Notes: generated by a model from the letters alone, not told the origin. A stretch of DNA of 64,000 nt from Zingiber officinale (GCF_018446385.1 NC_056000.1:31884011-31948010), one strand, 5' to 3'. Counted from the stretch's first letter, positions 10,587-23,100 are shown. Numbers and translations are program-made.

Positions 10587-11726
10587 TGATCCGGATATGA
10601 AGGGGGGCAGAGAAGGAATTAAGAGAAAAGTGGAGGGCATTTTAGGGATTGAGGATTGCTAGGGCTGAGGGGTTTTTTTGGGGGAATCGCCGTTCACAGC
10701 AAGGGGGGGAAAAAAAAAGCTTGCACGCAGGAAGGAGGCTGCCGCCGCCAAAGGAAATGGAGCCACCTCCTTCCTCTCAGGCTCCTCGCCGGCGCCGACG
10801 CCGACGCCGACCACAGGTCGCTCCATCTCCTCCTCTCCATCTCCCGCTTGTGATATCTCCACGTCTCGCAACCCAGCCGCCAGCCTCGTCCCCTCCTTCA
10901 TCGCCGGCGAGCTGCTACCTCCTTCCTCTCAGGCTCCTCGCCGGCAGCCTCCGCGCGCACAGCGCCTTCCTCGCCGGTAGCCTCCGTGCGCACAGCGCCT
11001 CCTTTGCCGGCAGCTCCCGACATCACCCTACAGTGGGATCCGCCTCCGGCCACAGCCGCCTCTGGCAGCAGATGCCCCCGGCGTCTAGCTCCGCCATCAC
11101 CAGCAGGTGGTGTCACCACCGCCGGCAGCCACTGCCGCCCCTTCCGACGGCCCACACAGTTAGCTCCGGCGTCCTGACAGCTCGCATCGATGGCTGTACA
11201 TTTGAGATCCGGTCCTTTGCGGTGTTTCTATGCATCCATTGTATTTTCCGGCCGTCGAGCCGTGATGTTCTGTTCTTTGTATTACTGCTATGATGATCCG
11301 GCCTGCGTGTCGCGTATCGGCCTATGAGCCATTGTATATCGCCACCATCAGATTCGGCTTATCAGCGGGTCCCCACCCATCTCATGGTTGGGGCCACGAC
11401 GACTCGGTCAGCACCATGACCAACTCATCCATCCATCCGAGGGCGCCCCCCTGGGCCAGGGTACGTTCTCGTACCTTCTTTGCATTTATTTCAATATTCT
11501 ATTATTATCCGGATATTTATACATTTGTGGGATTCGCCTCGAGCACCGAGGTACCAGAGACCGGGAGGAACCCGGTCGCTGGATACAGGTACAGTTGACC
11601 GGAGGAGGACTTCTGACGATCTGGTCAACGTAGCGGACAGATCACCGACCGGGTCATGGGGATGCGGTCAACCTTCCAGACACGTCACACCGGCAGGTTC
11701 GTTTTCTCAGCTTCCAGACAGGATCA
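10587..11726 (+). repeat. 5' LTR of the array-filled gypsy element
   Basis: 1140 bp, begins tgatccgg, ends ggatca. The middle (10730-11180) is very GC-rich and CCG/CGG-biased and stays open in frame from an ATG at 10757 to 11293 (178 residues, Pro/Ser/Arg-rich). The same open frame is in the other LTR. I recognise no domain. Confidence 0.92.
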
Positions 11727-11729
11727 AAA

Positions 11730-11747
11730 TGGCGCCGTCTGTGGGAA
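11730..11747 (+). other. Primer binding site
   Basis: tggcgccgtctgtgggaa, three bases after the 5' LTR. It is the type used by Tat/Athila-lineage gypsy elements. Confidence 0.85.
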
Positions 11748-11861
11748 CGCGCCTGATCTGGAACGTGAAGATGAACGACGCCGGGTAGTTCTGCCATCCT
11801 CATGATCACGGTCAGTTTTTCTGGTATTTATCCTGTCAGTTATATGATCTGTATTAGTCCC

Positions 11862-13055
11862 GAAGACCCCCGAGCCGTTCAGCCGGGAGGTTTATATCCG
11901 AGCCACAGGCTCGAAGTCGAAGGCTCCCGAGCCGTTCGGCCGGGAGGTTTATATCCGAGCCACAGGCTCGAAGACGAAGGCCCCCGAGCCGATCGGCCGG
12001 GAGGTTTATATCCGAGCCACAGGCTCGAGTGCCCCGAGCCGTTCGGTAGGAGGTTTATATCGAGCCACGGGCTCGAAGTGCCCTCGGCCGGGAGGTTTAT
12101 ATCCGAGCCACGGGCTCGGTGGAGCCCCGAGCCGTTCGGCCGGGAGGTTTATATCCGAGCCACGGGCTCGGTCGAAGGCCCCCGAGCCGTTCGGTAGGGA
12201 TATCCAAGCCACAAGCTCGATGGCGAAGCCCCGAGCCGTTCGGCCGGAGGGTATGCTCAGCCGCTCAGGCCCCGAGCCGTTCGGTAGGAGGTTTATATCC
12301 GAGCCACGTGCTCGAGTCGAAGCCCGATCGGCTAGGAGGTTTATATCCGAGCCACGGGCTCGGTCCCCGAGCCGTTCGGCCGGAGGTTTATATCCGAGCC
12401 ACGGGCTCGGTGTCGAAGACCCTGCCGTCGGTAGGAGGTTTATATCCGAGCCACGGCTCGGCGAAACCCCGAGCCGTTCGGAGGTTTATATCGAGCCAGG
12501 CTCGGTCGGCCCCCGAGCCGTTCGGTAGGAGGTTTATATCCGAGCCACGGGCTCGGGCCCCGAGCCGTTCGGTGGGAGGTTTATATCCGAGCCACGGGTC
12601 GAGGCCCCCGAGCCGATCGGTAGGGAGGTTTATATCCGAGCCACGTGCCGAAGGCCCCCCGAGCCGTTCGTGGAGGTTTATATCCGAGCCACGGGCTCGG
12701 AGTCGAAGCCCCAGCCGTTCGGTAGGAGGTTTATATCCGAGCCACGTGCTCAAGACGAGCCCTCGGTAGTTCGGAGGTTTATATCTCGAGCCATGTGCTC
12801 AAGAAAGGCCCCGAGTCGTTGGTACGGAGGTTTATATCTGAGCCACAGGCCCGAAGACGAAGGCCCCCGAGCCGTTCGGCCGGGAGGTTTATCTCTGAGC
12901 CACAGGCCCGAAGACGAAGGCCCCCGAGCCGTTCGGCCGGGATGTTTATATCCGAGCCCAGCGCTCGATGTGAAGGCCCGAGTCGTTCGGCCGGGTATAT
13001 GGTATCTGAGCCCAGCGCTCGATGTGAAGGCCCGAGCCGTTCGGCCGGGTATATA
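11862..13055 (+). repeat. Tandem array A, about 55-57 bp unit
   Basis: About 20 copies of a unit built from gagccgttcggccggg, aggtttatatccgagccac and a gggctcgaagtcgaagg-like spacer. Copies vary by small deletions, so long apparent proteins such as those at 12119-12769 are only repeat translations. Confidence 0.9.
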
Positions 13056-13064
13056 GTCTCACTT

Positions 13065-13365
13065 GGAGACCGACGAGCCCCGTCGTTAAAAATCGAGAGC
13101 CGCGCCGACCGGCTATAAAAACCGCGCCGTCGAGCTCCGACGATAAATATCGAGAGACGAGCCGGCGTCTATAAATAATCCGAGCGGGCGCACCGACGAG
13201 CCCCGTCGATAAAAATCGAGAGCCGCGCCGACCGGCTATAAAAACCGCGCCGACGAGCACCGTCGTTAAAAATCGAGAGTCGGGCCGGCGACTATAAACC
13301 TCCCGGGCGACCGACCAAGAGTCGGGCCGCAGTCGGACCGGCGACTATAAACCCCCCGGTCTGAA
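13065..13365 (+). repeat. Tandem array B, about 57-60 bp unit, shared with coding gypsy elements
   Basis: About five units containing cgtcgttaaaaatcgagag and cggctataaaaaccg. Some units (for example gtcgagctccgacgataaat at about 13128, and gccggcgactataaacc at about 13285) are the reverse complement of the 65-bp array at 41763-42350. As that element lies on the minus strand, both arrays have the same sense orientation. Confidence 0.85.
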
Positions 13366-13379
13366 GATCTTTGCACAGA

Positions 13380-14240
13380 CCAACATATCGTATATTCTAT
13401 CTCCCCCGTTCGGGGTCGAATGGTCGTCATCTTCAGATATCATACCTCCCCTGTTAGGGGTTGTGCGGCCTTCACTGGTCACGGCCAGCTTGTCCTGATT
13501 ATTCATCTCCTCCGTTCGGGGTCGAGTTATCACCGAAGGCCCCCGAGCCGTTCGGCCGGGAGGACTAGTACATCGGACCAGTATATCATACATCTATCTC
13601 CCCCGTTCGGGGTCGAACAGTCCTCACGGCCCGGCATCTATCTGACCGATCGACGTCACCGCGGTCGCACGCGCGGCATCGTCCGCCCGACATCTATCTT
13701 ACCGATCGACGTCATCGTAGTTGCACGCGCGGCATCGTCCGTCCGGCATCTATACATCCGATCGGCAGCATTACGATCGTTCGCACGACAGCATTCGTCC
13801 GGCATCTATCCATCCGATCGGTATCATTCCGATCGCTCGTTCAGCATTGCCAACTCCTCGCTACTCGACTGCCGGACCAGCATTTTATGTTCACTCGTTG
13901 ACCATTCTCGGTGCTGCTCATTCAGCACGTCAGGCCAGCATTTCATGATCGACTGATCGTCATTTTCTCTGTCGCCCGTTCGGCGTTGTCCGCTCGCCGT
14001 CTACTCACTCGATCGACATCTTTCCGTTCATCCGTTCGGCCACACCGCTTGGTCTAGGTCGCACGCCCGGCCACGTGCCGCTTAGTCGGCTGTCAGTTTA
14101 CATGTCGATCACTCAGCGTGTTGTCGTTCGCTCAGCATCTTCCGCTCAGCGTCTATCCACCCGATCGGCATCACTTCGATCGTCCGGTCGGTATCTTCGC
14201 GGTTGCGTACTAGGCATTGGTCCGGTTACAGATTTGATCC
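13380..14240 (+). repeat. Degenerate arrays C and D
   Basis: 13380-13620 repeats ctcccccgttcggggtcgaa-like blocks. 13620-14240 repeats blocks around ccggcatctat, ccgatcggcatca and cgatcg at about 40-60 bp spacing, becoming irregular to the right. No coding frame is supported. Confidence 0.75.
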
Positions 14241-14402
14241 GCTCGGCACGAGTACTATCTCATGCGACACCATTATTATAGCGACCGGTCGCGGGAGACA
14301 TTATATTATTGGTTCAGCGATTTAGCTTTGACATCGGAAGCGGTTCAATTCTTTGCAATAGACTGTCCAGTCAGTCGGACTCACGCCTCCTTCGACTAGA
14401 CT

Positions 14403-14417
14403 TGAAGGGGAGGCTTG
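14403..14417 (+). other. Polypurine tract
   Basis: Purine-rich tgaaggggaggctt immediately before the 3' LTR. The preceding ttcgactagact also precedes the tracts of the elements at 15752 and 37684 (seen there on the minus strand). Confidence 0.75.
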
Positions 14418-15553
14418 TGATCCGGATATGAAGGGGGCAGAGAAGGAATTAAGAGAAAAGTGGAGGGCATTTTAGGGATTGAGGATTGCTAGGGCTGAGG
14501 GGTTTTTTTGGGGGAATCGCCGTTCACAGCAGGAGGGGGAAAAAAGCTTGCACGCAGGAAGGAGGCTGCCGCCGCCAAAGGAAATGGAGCCACCTCCTTC
14601 CTCTCAGGCTCCTCGCCGGCGCCGACGCCGACGCCGACCACAGGTCGCTCCATCTCCTCCTCTCCATCTCCCGCTTGTGATATCTCCACGTCTCGCAACC
14701 CAGCCGCCAGCCTCGTCCCCTCCTTCATCGCCGGCGAGCTGCTACCTCCTTCCTCTCAGGCTCCTCGCCGGCAGCCTCCGCGCGCACAGCGCCTTCCTCG
14801 CCGGTAGCCTCCGTGCGCACAGCGCCTCCTTTGCCGGCAGCTCCCGACATCACCCTACAGTGGGATCCGCCTCCGGCCACAGCCGCCTCTGGCAGCAGAT
14901 GCCCCCGGCGTCTAGCTCCGCCATCACCAGCAGGTGGTGTCACCACCGCCGGCAGCCACTGCCGCCCCTTCCGACGGCCCACACAGTTAGCTCCGGCGTC
15001 CTGACAGCTCGCATCGATGGCTGTACATTTGAGATCCGGTCCTTTGCGGTGTTTCTATGCATCCATTGTATTTTCCGGCCGTCGAGCCGTGATGTTCTGT
15101 TCTTTGTATTACTGCTATGATGATCCGGCCTGCGTGTCGTGTATCGGCCTATGAGCCATTGTATATCGCCACCATCAGATTCGGCTTATCAGCGGGTCCC
15201 CACCCATCTCATGGTTGGGGCCACGACGACTCGGTCAGCACCATGACCAACTCATCCATCCATCCGAGGGCGCCCCCCTGGGCCAGGGTACGTTCTCGTA
15301 CCTTCTTTGCATTTATTTCAATATTCTATTATTATCCGGATATTTATACATTTGTGGGATTCGCCTCGAGCACCGAGGTACCAGAGACCGGGAGGAACCC
15401 GGTCGCTGGATACAGGTACAGTTGACCGGAGGAGGACTTCTGACGATCTGGTCAACGTAGCGGACAGATCACCGACCGGGTCATGGGGATGCGGTCAACC
15501 TTCCAGACACGTCACACCGGCAGGTTCGTTTTCTCAGCTTCCAGACAGGATCA
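14418..15553 (+). repeat. 3' LTR of the array-filled gypsy element
   Basis: 1136 bp, partner of 10587-11726. Most differences are in homopolymers near 14528-14545. Confidence 0.92.
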
Positions 15554-15751
15554 AATAGGATCGATTGATAACCTTGACTATGAATATCCATTTGATTAGT
15601 TCTTCGATGGATATATGGACGATGCCATGTCAAATCTATTGGCGCTGTTTATATTAATGGTCTAATTCGAATTTTAATGAATGATAAATAAGTTAAATTA
15701 AGTTATGTTGTTATCTAATCATTTAATTAAGTGTGTAGAAAATTTAGTTAG

Positions 15752-16612
15752 TAATCTTGTCCGAATGCTGAGTCGATGAACGCTGGGTACGTGACGCTCC
15801 CGATGATGACGTATAGACCTTCGACTGCTGTGAACCTCTGGCGAGAACCTGCAAACACAAAAACGAGCCGGGAAGGGGTTCCCAGCAACGACCCTCCGAC
15901 GCTCAAGTCAACTCCGGCGGAAAGAGAGAATGACGAGAGTGAGAACTGTAGCTACAATGATGTAGAATGCATACCTCCGTGACGTCTGGGGGTCCTTATA
16001 TAAGGCTCCCAGGGGGATGCGTGCACGCATACCAAAGCGCGCACGCTCCTCGCATACTTGAAGTGGTCGTGTCAGAAAAGCGTGTCTGACGTCATACCGC
16101 AACTGTCCGAGCATATCCCTGACAGGACAGTGAAAACTTCCACCGTACGATTCTTTGTACGACCCGGCCGCCGACCATGCTGCCCGTCGGCGGCAGCTGT
16201 CTCGAGGTCGATGTCATCCACTACCCCTTTTGTCCTCTTCTGAGTTGTTTGTTTGTCTGTCACCAAGCCGAACGGGACGACCGCTTAGGCCTCCCAGCAT
16301 CCGGTCAAGGGAGCGTGCCGGGCCGAGCGGGAAGGCCGCTTGGTCGCACACTCGGACGAGCAACACTGTTCGGCTTGGCGTTCAGCCGGTGCGGGCAGAT
16401 CACTCGACAGACCAACTCCTCTTCTGAGCGTCGGCAACCCGACCTGCGGTTCGATTCGGCTGCGTACTGGTTCGGCGGCTATCTCGGCTGCTAGGCCAAG
16501 TCTTGTCTTCTATCGGCAGGAACCATTGGCGGGCCCCCTGGACTTTGACTTCCCGGCCCACGTGTCGTTGACCTCTACCAATGTGGGCCCCCCTATCCTT
16601 ATCCCCGGATCA
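15752..16612 (-). repeat. 3' LTR of Tat element 1
   Basis: 861 bp; on the plus strand it starts taatct (decayed tgatcc) and ends ggatca. TATA-like ttatataa at about 15995-16002 reads the same on both strands. Followed at 16613-16630 by the complement of the polypurine tract (cttgccttcccctcaagt). Confidence 0.88.
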
Positions 16613-17358
16613 CTTGCCTTCCCCTCAAGTCTAGTCGAAGGATGTTGTAGGTCCGACTAACTGGACTATTAGCTCAGTGGTATGATGGCCGCTCGACCAC
16701 TGATGTAAATATTTTTTTGCACGGCCCTAATGAAAGCGCCCTACGACCGTTCGACAGATTACCTAATAGAACTTGTTTCACTCCTTTCCGCTACCTGCCG
16801 GGCCAGTTGTAAGTTGGTCCACGCTGACGCTTTTAGAATCCCCTCAGCATTTGTGCAAATCCTGGCCATTAAGGCTGAGCATGCGTCCCTGATCACGTAA
16901 TGCCGCTCATTAAATGCGATCCTATGACCGGGTGCCACGTGGCGTTGTCGCCATCATCATGCAGCGGTGGCGTCACTTCTGATGGGACCCTCGGCTGTTT
17001 GAAATGAACGGTCAGATGCAGGCCTCGGGTCCCGTGACCTGAATCCGACGATTAGGCAGCATCGGGCCCATCCTTGTAAAGCCTTCATCGCTATCCCCCG
17101 CCGCACTTTTGCGTTCGTGCGTTCAGCGGCTTTCGTTCGCGCTTCGTGCTCCGACGAACCAGTTTCTCAGTGTCCCGGCAATCTCTCGCCTCCTCTCTCC
17201 GCCATCCTTTCCTATAAGGACTCCCTGCCCTTTATCTTCTTCTTTGTGCTTTCTTTAGTATTCTAGCAACATCCGTGCTCGTTCGGTACTGTTCCGACCT
17301 TCTTTTTCATCCATCTTTTTGTTTTTCTCTGGTTCTCGCTTTCTTTACTGTTCCGGCG

Positions 17359-19593
17359 ATGGCGAGCACCTCACAACCGTCTAATCCCTCTCCCGGCCTC
17401 TGGTATACGACCATAGAGAGCCGGTTCGATGAGGGTGACGCGACGAACTTCGTCCGTGACTTCGAACTTCCTTCTGCCCATAGATTAATATTAGCTACCT
17501 CATCCGATCGGCCACACGACCCGCCGCCTGACACTACTTGTTTCTTCCAAGACCAGTTTATAGCTGGTCTGCATTTTCCTCTACATCCGTTTATCCTTGA
17601 AGTGTGTAATTATTTCCGCCTCCTGCTCGGCCAACTCGTCCCCAACTCATTCAGGTTGTTGTGTGAAGTGGTTGTCCTCTTTAGGCTGCACGACATTCCC
17701 TTAGTCCCCAAGATTTTTCATTATTTCTACTATCCCAAACAGTCCTAGTGGGGCACCTTCCTCTTCCAGTCGCGGATTGGCCTTGTTTTCTTCGACAAAA
17801 TGCCGACCTCGAATAAATATTGGAAGGAGTACTATTTTTACCTTCGTCTTCCCGAGTTGCCAGCTTTCCAAAGCAAATGGCAGACCATCGTGCCAACCCC
17901 GCCGGACCTTGGTAAATACAAGAGCCAGCTGGCCTACCTCCATGCAACCAACCAACTGGCTCGGCAAAAATTCAACATCCATAAGCTGCTTTGTGAGGGT
18001 GTGATGTACATATTCGGATTAAGTCCGATCCGAACGAAGCTTCCGAGCAGCATGGGTAAGCATTTTCCTCGCCCCCTTTCCTTTTGATCTAACTGATTTA
18101 TTCTTCTTTTATGCAGCCGACATCATATGGCGCGCCAAGGCCACTGAACGGATGAAGTAGAGGGTCGCCGAGATAGAGGGGGTGACAACTAAGGAGATGG
18201 TGAGAGCGAAGAAGATCCATCCGCCGTCGGAGAGTTGGTCGTTCGGGAACTTGCAACCGAAGCGGTTGGCGATGCTACCTCGTCTGCTGGACATCCTACG
18301 TCGGAGGACATTGGGCACTCGACCGACGACGCTCCGCTGGTGACACGCAAGCAGCGCCGGATGGATCCTCCTGCCCATTCGGCTACATCTATGGAACCAG
18401 TGTCGGAGCAGGTCGGCGCTCCTTCTGCAGCAGTCGACCCAACCCCCGTTTCGGTCGAGGCAATTTCCTCGGATCGAACTCCCTCACAACTCGATCGGCA
18501 AGTGGCTTCCCTCGAAGCGCAGCCCGTCAGTTCTCCGCCCCGAGCCCTTCGTCGGCTTAGGCACTCGGGCATAATCTCCGCTCCGCTCGGCGAGTCATCC
18601 GGTCGCTCAACTTCAGCCCAGTCTGACCCGAGCGGCCGTTGAGTGATTAAGGCTGTCCTACATCTCCCAACAGAAGAATTCCTTCTGGCGGCTGATCTAC
18701 CAACTGCCTCTGAACATCAGATCACCATCCACGGACCACTTGCCAAAATATGGGAGGATGCGAGGGCTCTTGTTGCCCTAATGACTCCCGGTCAGCTCAG
18801 TGATAGCCACTTGCAGCAGGCTACCGGGGCATGCCCCTCAAACTCCTATATGATTATTTTGCTTGGTTCTTGATATTATTTTATCTGAGCGCAGAACTGG
18901 GTGGAGAACATCGCAGTCAGCAACCGCCTGGCTGCGTTAGAGGAAGAGTTGAAGAAACTTCAGATTTCTGGGGGGGCGCCAGCTCAGGGGCCCTCGTACA
19001 CCATGCTTCGGAACGAACTGAACAAAACAGAAAAACTGCTGGAGGCCGAGCGGCACAAGTCTTCTGGCCTGGAAACCAGGGTAGCTGGGCTCAAAGCCGA
19101 GGTTAAGTATCACGACCAGGAGATCAAGCTGGCGACTAACAAGAAGAATAGGGTCGTTTCTGATCTAGAGGCAAAGAATGTGCAGGCCCGAGCGCTGGAG
19201 CAACGCGTCCAAGAATTGACTGGCCTGCTATCCGCCGAGCGGGAAAGCCGATCGACAGACCAAGTTAAATTTCAAGGAGATAAGAAGGATCTCCAGGACG
19301 CCCTAGAAGCTACCCGAGTCGCTCTCAAGGAGTACCAAGACGGCGAATTAGGTCGCTTCGCGGTGATGCGGCAAAACTATGTCCGTTCGGAAGAATTTGG
19401 CAATAAGCTCAGCGATCGGCTTGTCCTGGCCTTTGAGGAAGTCATCCATGCTACGACTGCCTATCTGAAGGCCAAGGGACATCTTCCGAAGACGACGTCC
19501 CCCCCTCCCCCCCAGAGACCTGGCCGGACTGCTGGAAACCATCTTCGAGCCAATCTTCGATGTTCTGGAGTGAGGAGTGCCTTTAAATTTTGA
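17359..19593 (+). pseudogene. Antisense extra ORF (aORF) of Tat element 1
   Basis: Opposite in strand to gag-pol. Exon 1 from ATG 17359 (MASTSQPSNPSPGLWY, later GVMYIFGLSPIRT) to a GTAAGC donor at 18056, with a TAG at 17746 where element 2 has Glu. Intron 18056-18116 ends in TTTTATGCAG. Exon 2 has a stop and frame change near 18158-18235 but keeps the conserved VEAISSDRTPSQLD and HLPTEE blocks. Exon 3 (about 18897-19593) is a long Lys/Glu-rich coiled coil (NRLAALEEELKKLQ, LLEAERHKSSGLE, EQRVQELTGLLSAERE). It is homologous to 39172-41117 in element 2. Function of Tat aORF proteins is not established; the coiled coil suggests self-association. Confidence 0.75.
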
Positions 19594-19744
19594 AGTTTCA
19601 TCTGTATACTCGCCGTTCGGCGAGTTAGTATTATCTGAACTTTATCCGACTTTTGTCTGCGTATTGGCCATGCTACGAGTCAACATAACCTTTCAATTTT
19701 GTTCTCGTTTACTTCTCAAAACACATTCTTTCCGAGCGACACTC

Positions 19745-20010
19745 GGCGGTCTTCAGGTCGGGGGGTTTATAGTCGCCGGTCCGACTCTGGGATTTAACGT
19801 CGCCGCTCGACGGTCTTCGGGCAGGGGGGTTTATAGTCGCCGATCCGACTCTGGGATTTAACGTCGCCGCTCGATGGTCTTCGGGGTGGGGGGTTTATAG
19901 TCGCCGGTCTGACTTTGGGATTTAACGTCGCCGCTCGAGGGTCTTCGGGCCAGGGGGTTTATAGTCGTCGATCCGACTCTGGGATTTAACGTCGCCGCTC
20001 GACGGTTTGG
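19745..20010 (-). repeat. Four-unit tandem array in Tat element 1
   Basis: About 64-bp unit containing ggggggtttatagtcgccg, ccgactctgggatttaacgt and cgccgctcgacggtcttcgg. Related to the array at 41763-42350 and to array B at 13065-13365. Confidence 0.9.
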
Positions 20011-20131
20011 GAAGACTAGCCGCTCGGCCGTGAGCCCGTGATTTTGCAAAAAACCCTTCTATTTTTACTTCCTGCGGTTGAAAGAGACAAAGGGTGACAA
20101 ATATATGCCGTGTCTTACATTGGCGCACCTT

Positions 20132-23100
20132 TTATCCAGCTCGGTACGGCTGGAGGTGGCTCGCACTCCAGGGTCGCTCTAGCTTCTGCCCGTTTTCATC
20201 CTCGAGGTAATAGGTGCTTGAACGGAGCTTTTCTACAATCTTGAACGGTCTAGCCCAAGGAGCTCCCAGCTTAGTCACATCGCCGACCGGCTTGACTTTC
20301 TTCCAGACGAGGTCGCCGACCTGAAAAGATCTGGGCATTATCCGCCTGTTGTAGTTTTACTTCATCCTCTACCGGTACGCCATCAACCGGACGGCGGCCT
20401 TGGCTCGCGCCTCGTCCACCAGGTCCAGCTCCAAATGCCTCCGCTCAGCATTGTTCTCGTCATAGACTCGGATCCGATCAGACTCTACCCCGACTTCTAC
20501 TGGGACGATGTCCTCTCCCCCATACACCAGGTGGAAGGGGGTCGCTCCTGTTCCTTCCTTGGGCATCGTTCGGAGTGCCCATAATACCCCCGGGCAGCAC
20601 GTCTACCCAACTCCCACCTTCAAGGTCGAGCTGAGCTCGCAGAACTCGCAAGATCTCCAGATTGGTGACTTCAGCTTGCCCATTGCTTTAGGGATACGCA
20701 ACTGAGGTAAAAGCTTGCTGGATGTCATACCCCTCACACCACTCCTTGAGTTGTTGGCCCGAGAACTGTCTTCCGTTGTCTGAGATGAGTCGCCACGAGA
20801 TGCCGAACCGACAAATGATGTGCTGGCGGATGAATTGTTTTGACCATCTGCTCGGTTATTTTAGCCATTGGTTTGACCTCGATCCACTTAGAGAAATAGT
20901 CGACTGCTACTAGTAAGAATTTTCGTTGTTCGATCGTTATTGGAAATAATCCCACAATGTACATGCCCCATTGATCGAACGGACAGGACACTGTGGATGT
21001 CTTTAATTCTTCCGCGGGACGATGTGAGAAATTGTGGTACCTTTGGTAGGATAAGCACGTGGCGACTGTCCGGGCGGCGTCCTCCTGTAAAGTTGGCCAA
21101 AAGTAGCCGACCAAAAGAATCTTCCTCGCCAATGAGCGACCGCCCAGATACCCGCCGCATGAGCCTTGGTGTACCTCTTGCAGAATATAGTCCACATCCT
21201 CTGGGCCAACGCATTTAAGCAGAGGCTTGGAGAACGTTTTTTTTAGAGTTGGTCACCAACGAGGACGAATCGACCGACTCTCCTTCTGAGCAGATGCGCT
21301 TCCAACCGATCGGACGACGTTGCTCCTGACTTCAGAAACTCTGTTATAGCCATCCGCCAGTCATTTGGAAATGTGAGTCCCTCCATCTAGTCGATGTGGG
21401 CGACCAGAGACACCTGCTCGACTGGCTGCTCGATGACGATCGGTGATATCGAGCTGGCTAGCTTAGCCAGCTCATCTACGGCCTGATTCTCCGCTCGGGG
21501 GATCTTCTATATCAGCACCTCTCGGAAATCGGCTTTCAGTTTGGCGAAGGCTTCCGCATAAAGCTTGAGTCTGACGTTGCTTATCTCAAATGCTCCCGAA
21601 AGTTGCTGAGCAGCCAACTATGAATCTGAATAAATCAAAACATTGCTAGCTCCCACATGCCGAGCGGCCTGCAAACCTGCTATTAGCGCCTCATACTCTG
21701 CTTCATTGTTGGTTGCTCGATAGTCCAGCTGCACGGACAGGTGCATCCGTTCTCCGTGGGGGGAAACCAGCAGCACGCCAACCCCACTTCCCTGCCGAGT
21801 GGACGATCCATCTACATACACCTCCAAGGTGGCTTCGGGCTCAGGATTTTGTACCTCGGTGACGAAGTCTGTCAACGACTGCGCCTTGATAGTCGTCTGG
21901 GGCTGATACTGTATGTCGAATTCGCTAAGCTCCGTGGTCCATTCGATCAGTCGCCCGGATGCCTCGGGGTTCAGCAAAACTCAGCCTAAGGGACTATTTG
22001 TCATGACAATGATCGTATGCCCCAAGAAATAGGGTCGGAGCCTCCGAGCGACGATAACAAGTGCGAAGGCAAGCTTCTCAAGACCAGTGTAACGAGACTC
22101 AACATCCTTTAGAATGTGGCTAAGGAAATACACTGGTTGTTCTTCGCCGTTCTGCCGGACTAACGCCGAACCGACCGCGTCTTGGTTGAAGACAAATAAA
22201 TGCGGAGAGGCTCGCCAATAGATGGCTTAGCTAATATAGGTAATGAGTTTAGGTAGACCTTCAATTCTTCGAATGCTCGGTCACATTCCTCATCCCATTG
22301 GTATTTGGTTACTCGGCACAGGATCCTGAAGAAGGGCATGCTCTGATCGACCGTCCTGGAGATGAACCGGGATAGTGCTGTTATGCGACCCGTAAGGCGT
22401 TGGACTTCCTTCAAGTTTCTGGGCGGCGGCATATTCTGTAGCGCTTTGACCTTGCTAGGGTTGGCTTCAATGCCTCGCTCGGTGACTATGTAGCCTGGGA
22501 AACGACCACTTTTGGCTCCGAACAGACACTTTTGCAGGTTCAACTTGACCCCGTACGTCCGCAATGTCCAGAAGATTTCTTCTATATCTGCACAGAGGTC
22601 GGGCGTTCGGAGTGATTTAATGAGTATATCATCAACATATACCTCTAGGTTTCGCCCGATCTGTTTTCGGAACACCTTGTTCATGAGTCGCTAGTACGTA
22701 GCCCCGACGTTCTTCATTCCGAACGGCATTACGTTGTAGCAATAGGTGTCATCCGCCGTAATGAAGCTCACTTTCTCTTGGTCTTCCCGGGCAAGCGGCA
22801 CTTGGTGGTACCCCTAATAAGCACCCAGCATGCATATCAGCTCGCATCCAGCGGTCGAGTCCACCATTTGGTCAATTCGGGGTAGAGGGTAGAAGTCCTT
22901 TGGGCATGCCTTGTTTAAATCACGGAAATCGATGCAGACCCGCCATTTGTTGCCAGACTTGGAGAGTAGTACCATATTCACCAACCAACTCGGGAACTGT
23001 ACCTCGCGTATGTGGCCGGCCTCCAAGAGCTTCTCGACTTCCGCCTGTATGATGACGTTCTGCTCGGCACTAAAGTCCCGCTTCCTTTGCTTGACGGGAC

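Larger units (their letters stand above)
10587..15553 (+). mobile_element. Young non-autonomous Tat-like gypsy element (LARD) filled with tandem arrays
   Basis: 4967 bp, LTRs 10587-11726 and 14418-15553, nearly identical along 1.1 kb (few indels and substitutions). It has TG/CA ends and an exact 5-bp TSD AATAG at 10582-10586 and 15554-15558. The primer site at 11730 and the purine tract before the 3' LTR match the coding gypsy elements in this window. The 2.7-kb interior has no gag or pol: it is several tandem arrays back to back. It must depend on proteins from relatives (inference). LTR similarity implies recent insertion. Confidence 0.92.

Noticed and set aside
10649..11293. 214-codon frame in the LTR starting upstream of the first ATG
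   Set aside because: It needs a TTG start; only the part from the ATG at 10757 could be read normally, and even that has no recognised domain.
12119..12769. Long repeat-protein frames (216 codons and others) in array A
   Set aside because: They are translations of a 55-57 bp tandem repeat with frame drift; no start context, no domain, and overlapping frames on both strands are equally long.
11862..13055. CRISPR-like regular spacing of repeats
   Set aside because: Eukaryotic LTR element with variable contiguous repeats; no unique spacers, no cas genes.
16655..16715. tRNA-like text (ggactattagctcagtgg)
   Set aside because: Only a D-arm-like word; no anticodon arm, T-arm or acceptor pairing. 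No tRNA or rRNA gene was found in the window.
17359..19593. Reading the antisense ORF as a host gene
   Set aside because: It lies inside a gypsy element between array and LTR and has a homologue in the same place in Tat element 2, so it belongs to the element.
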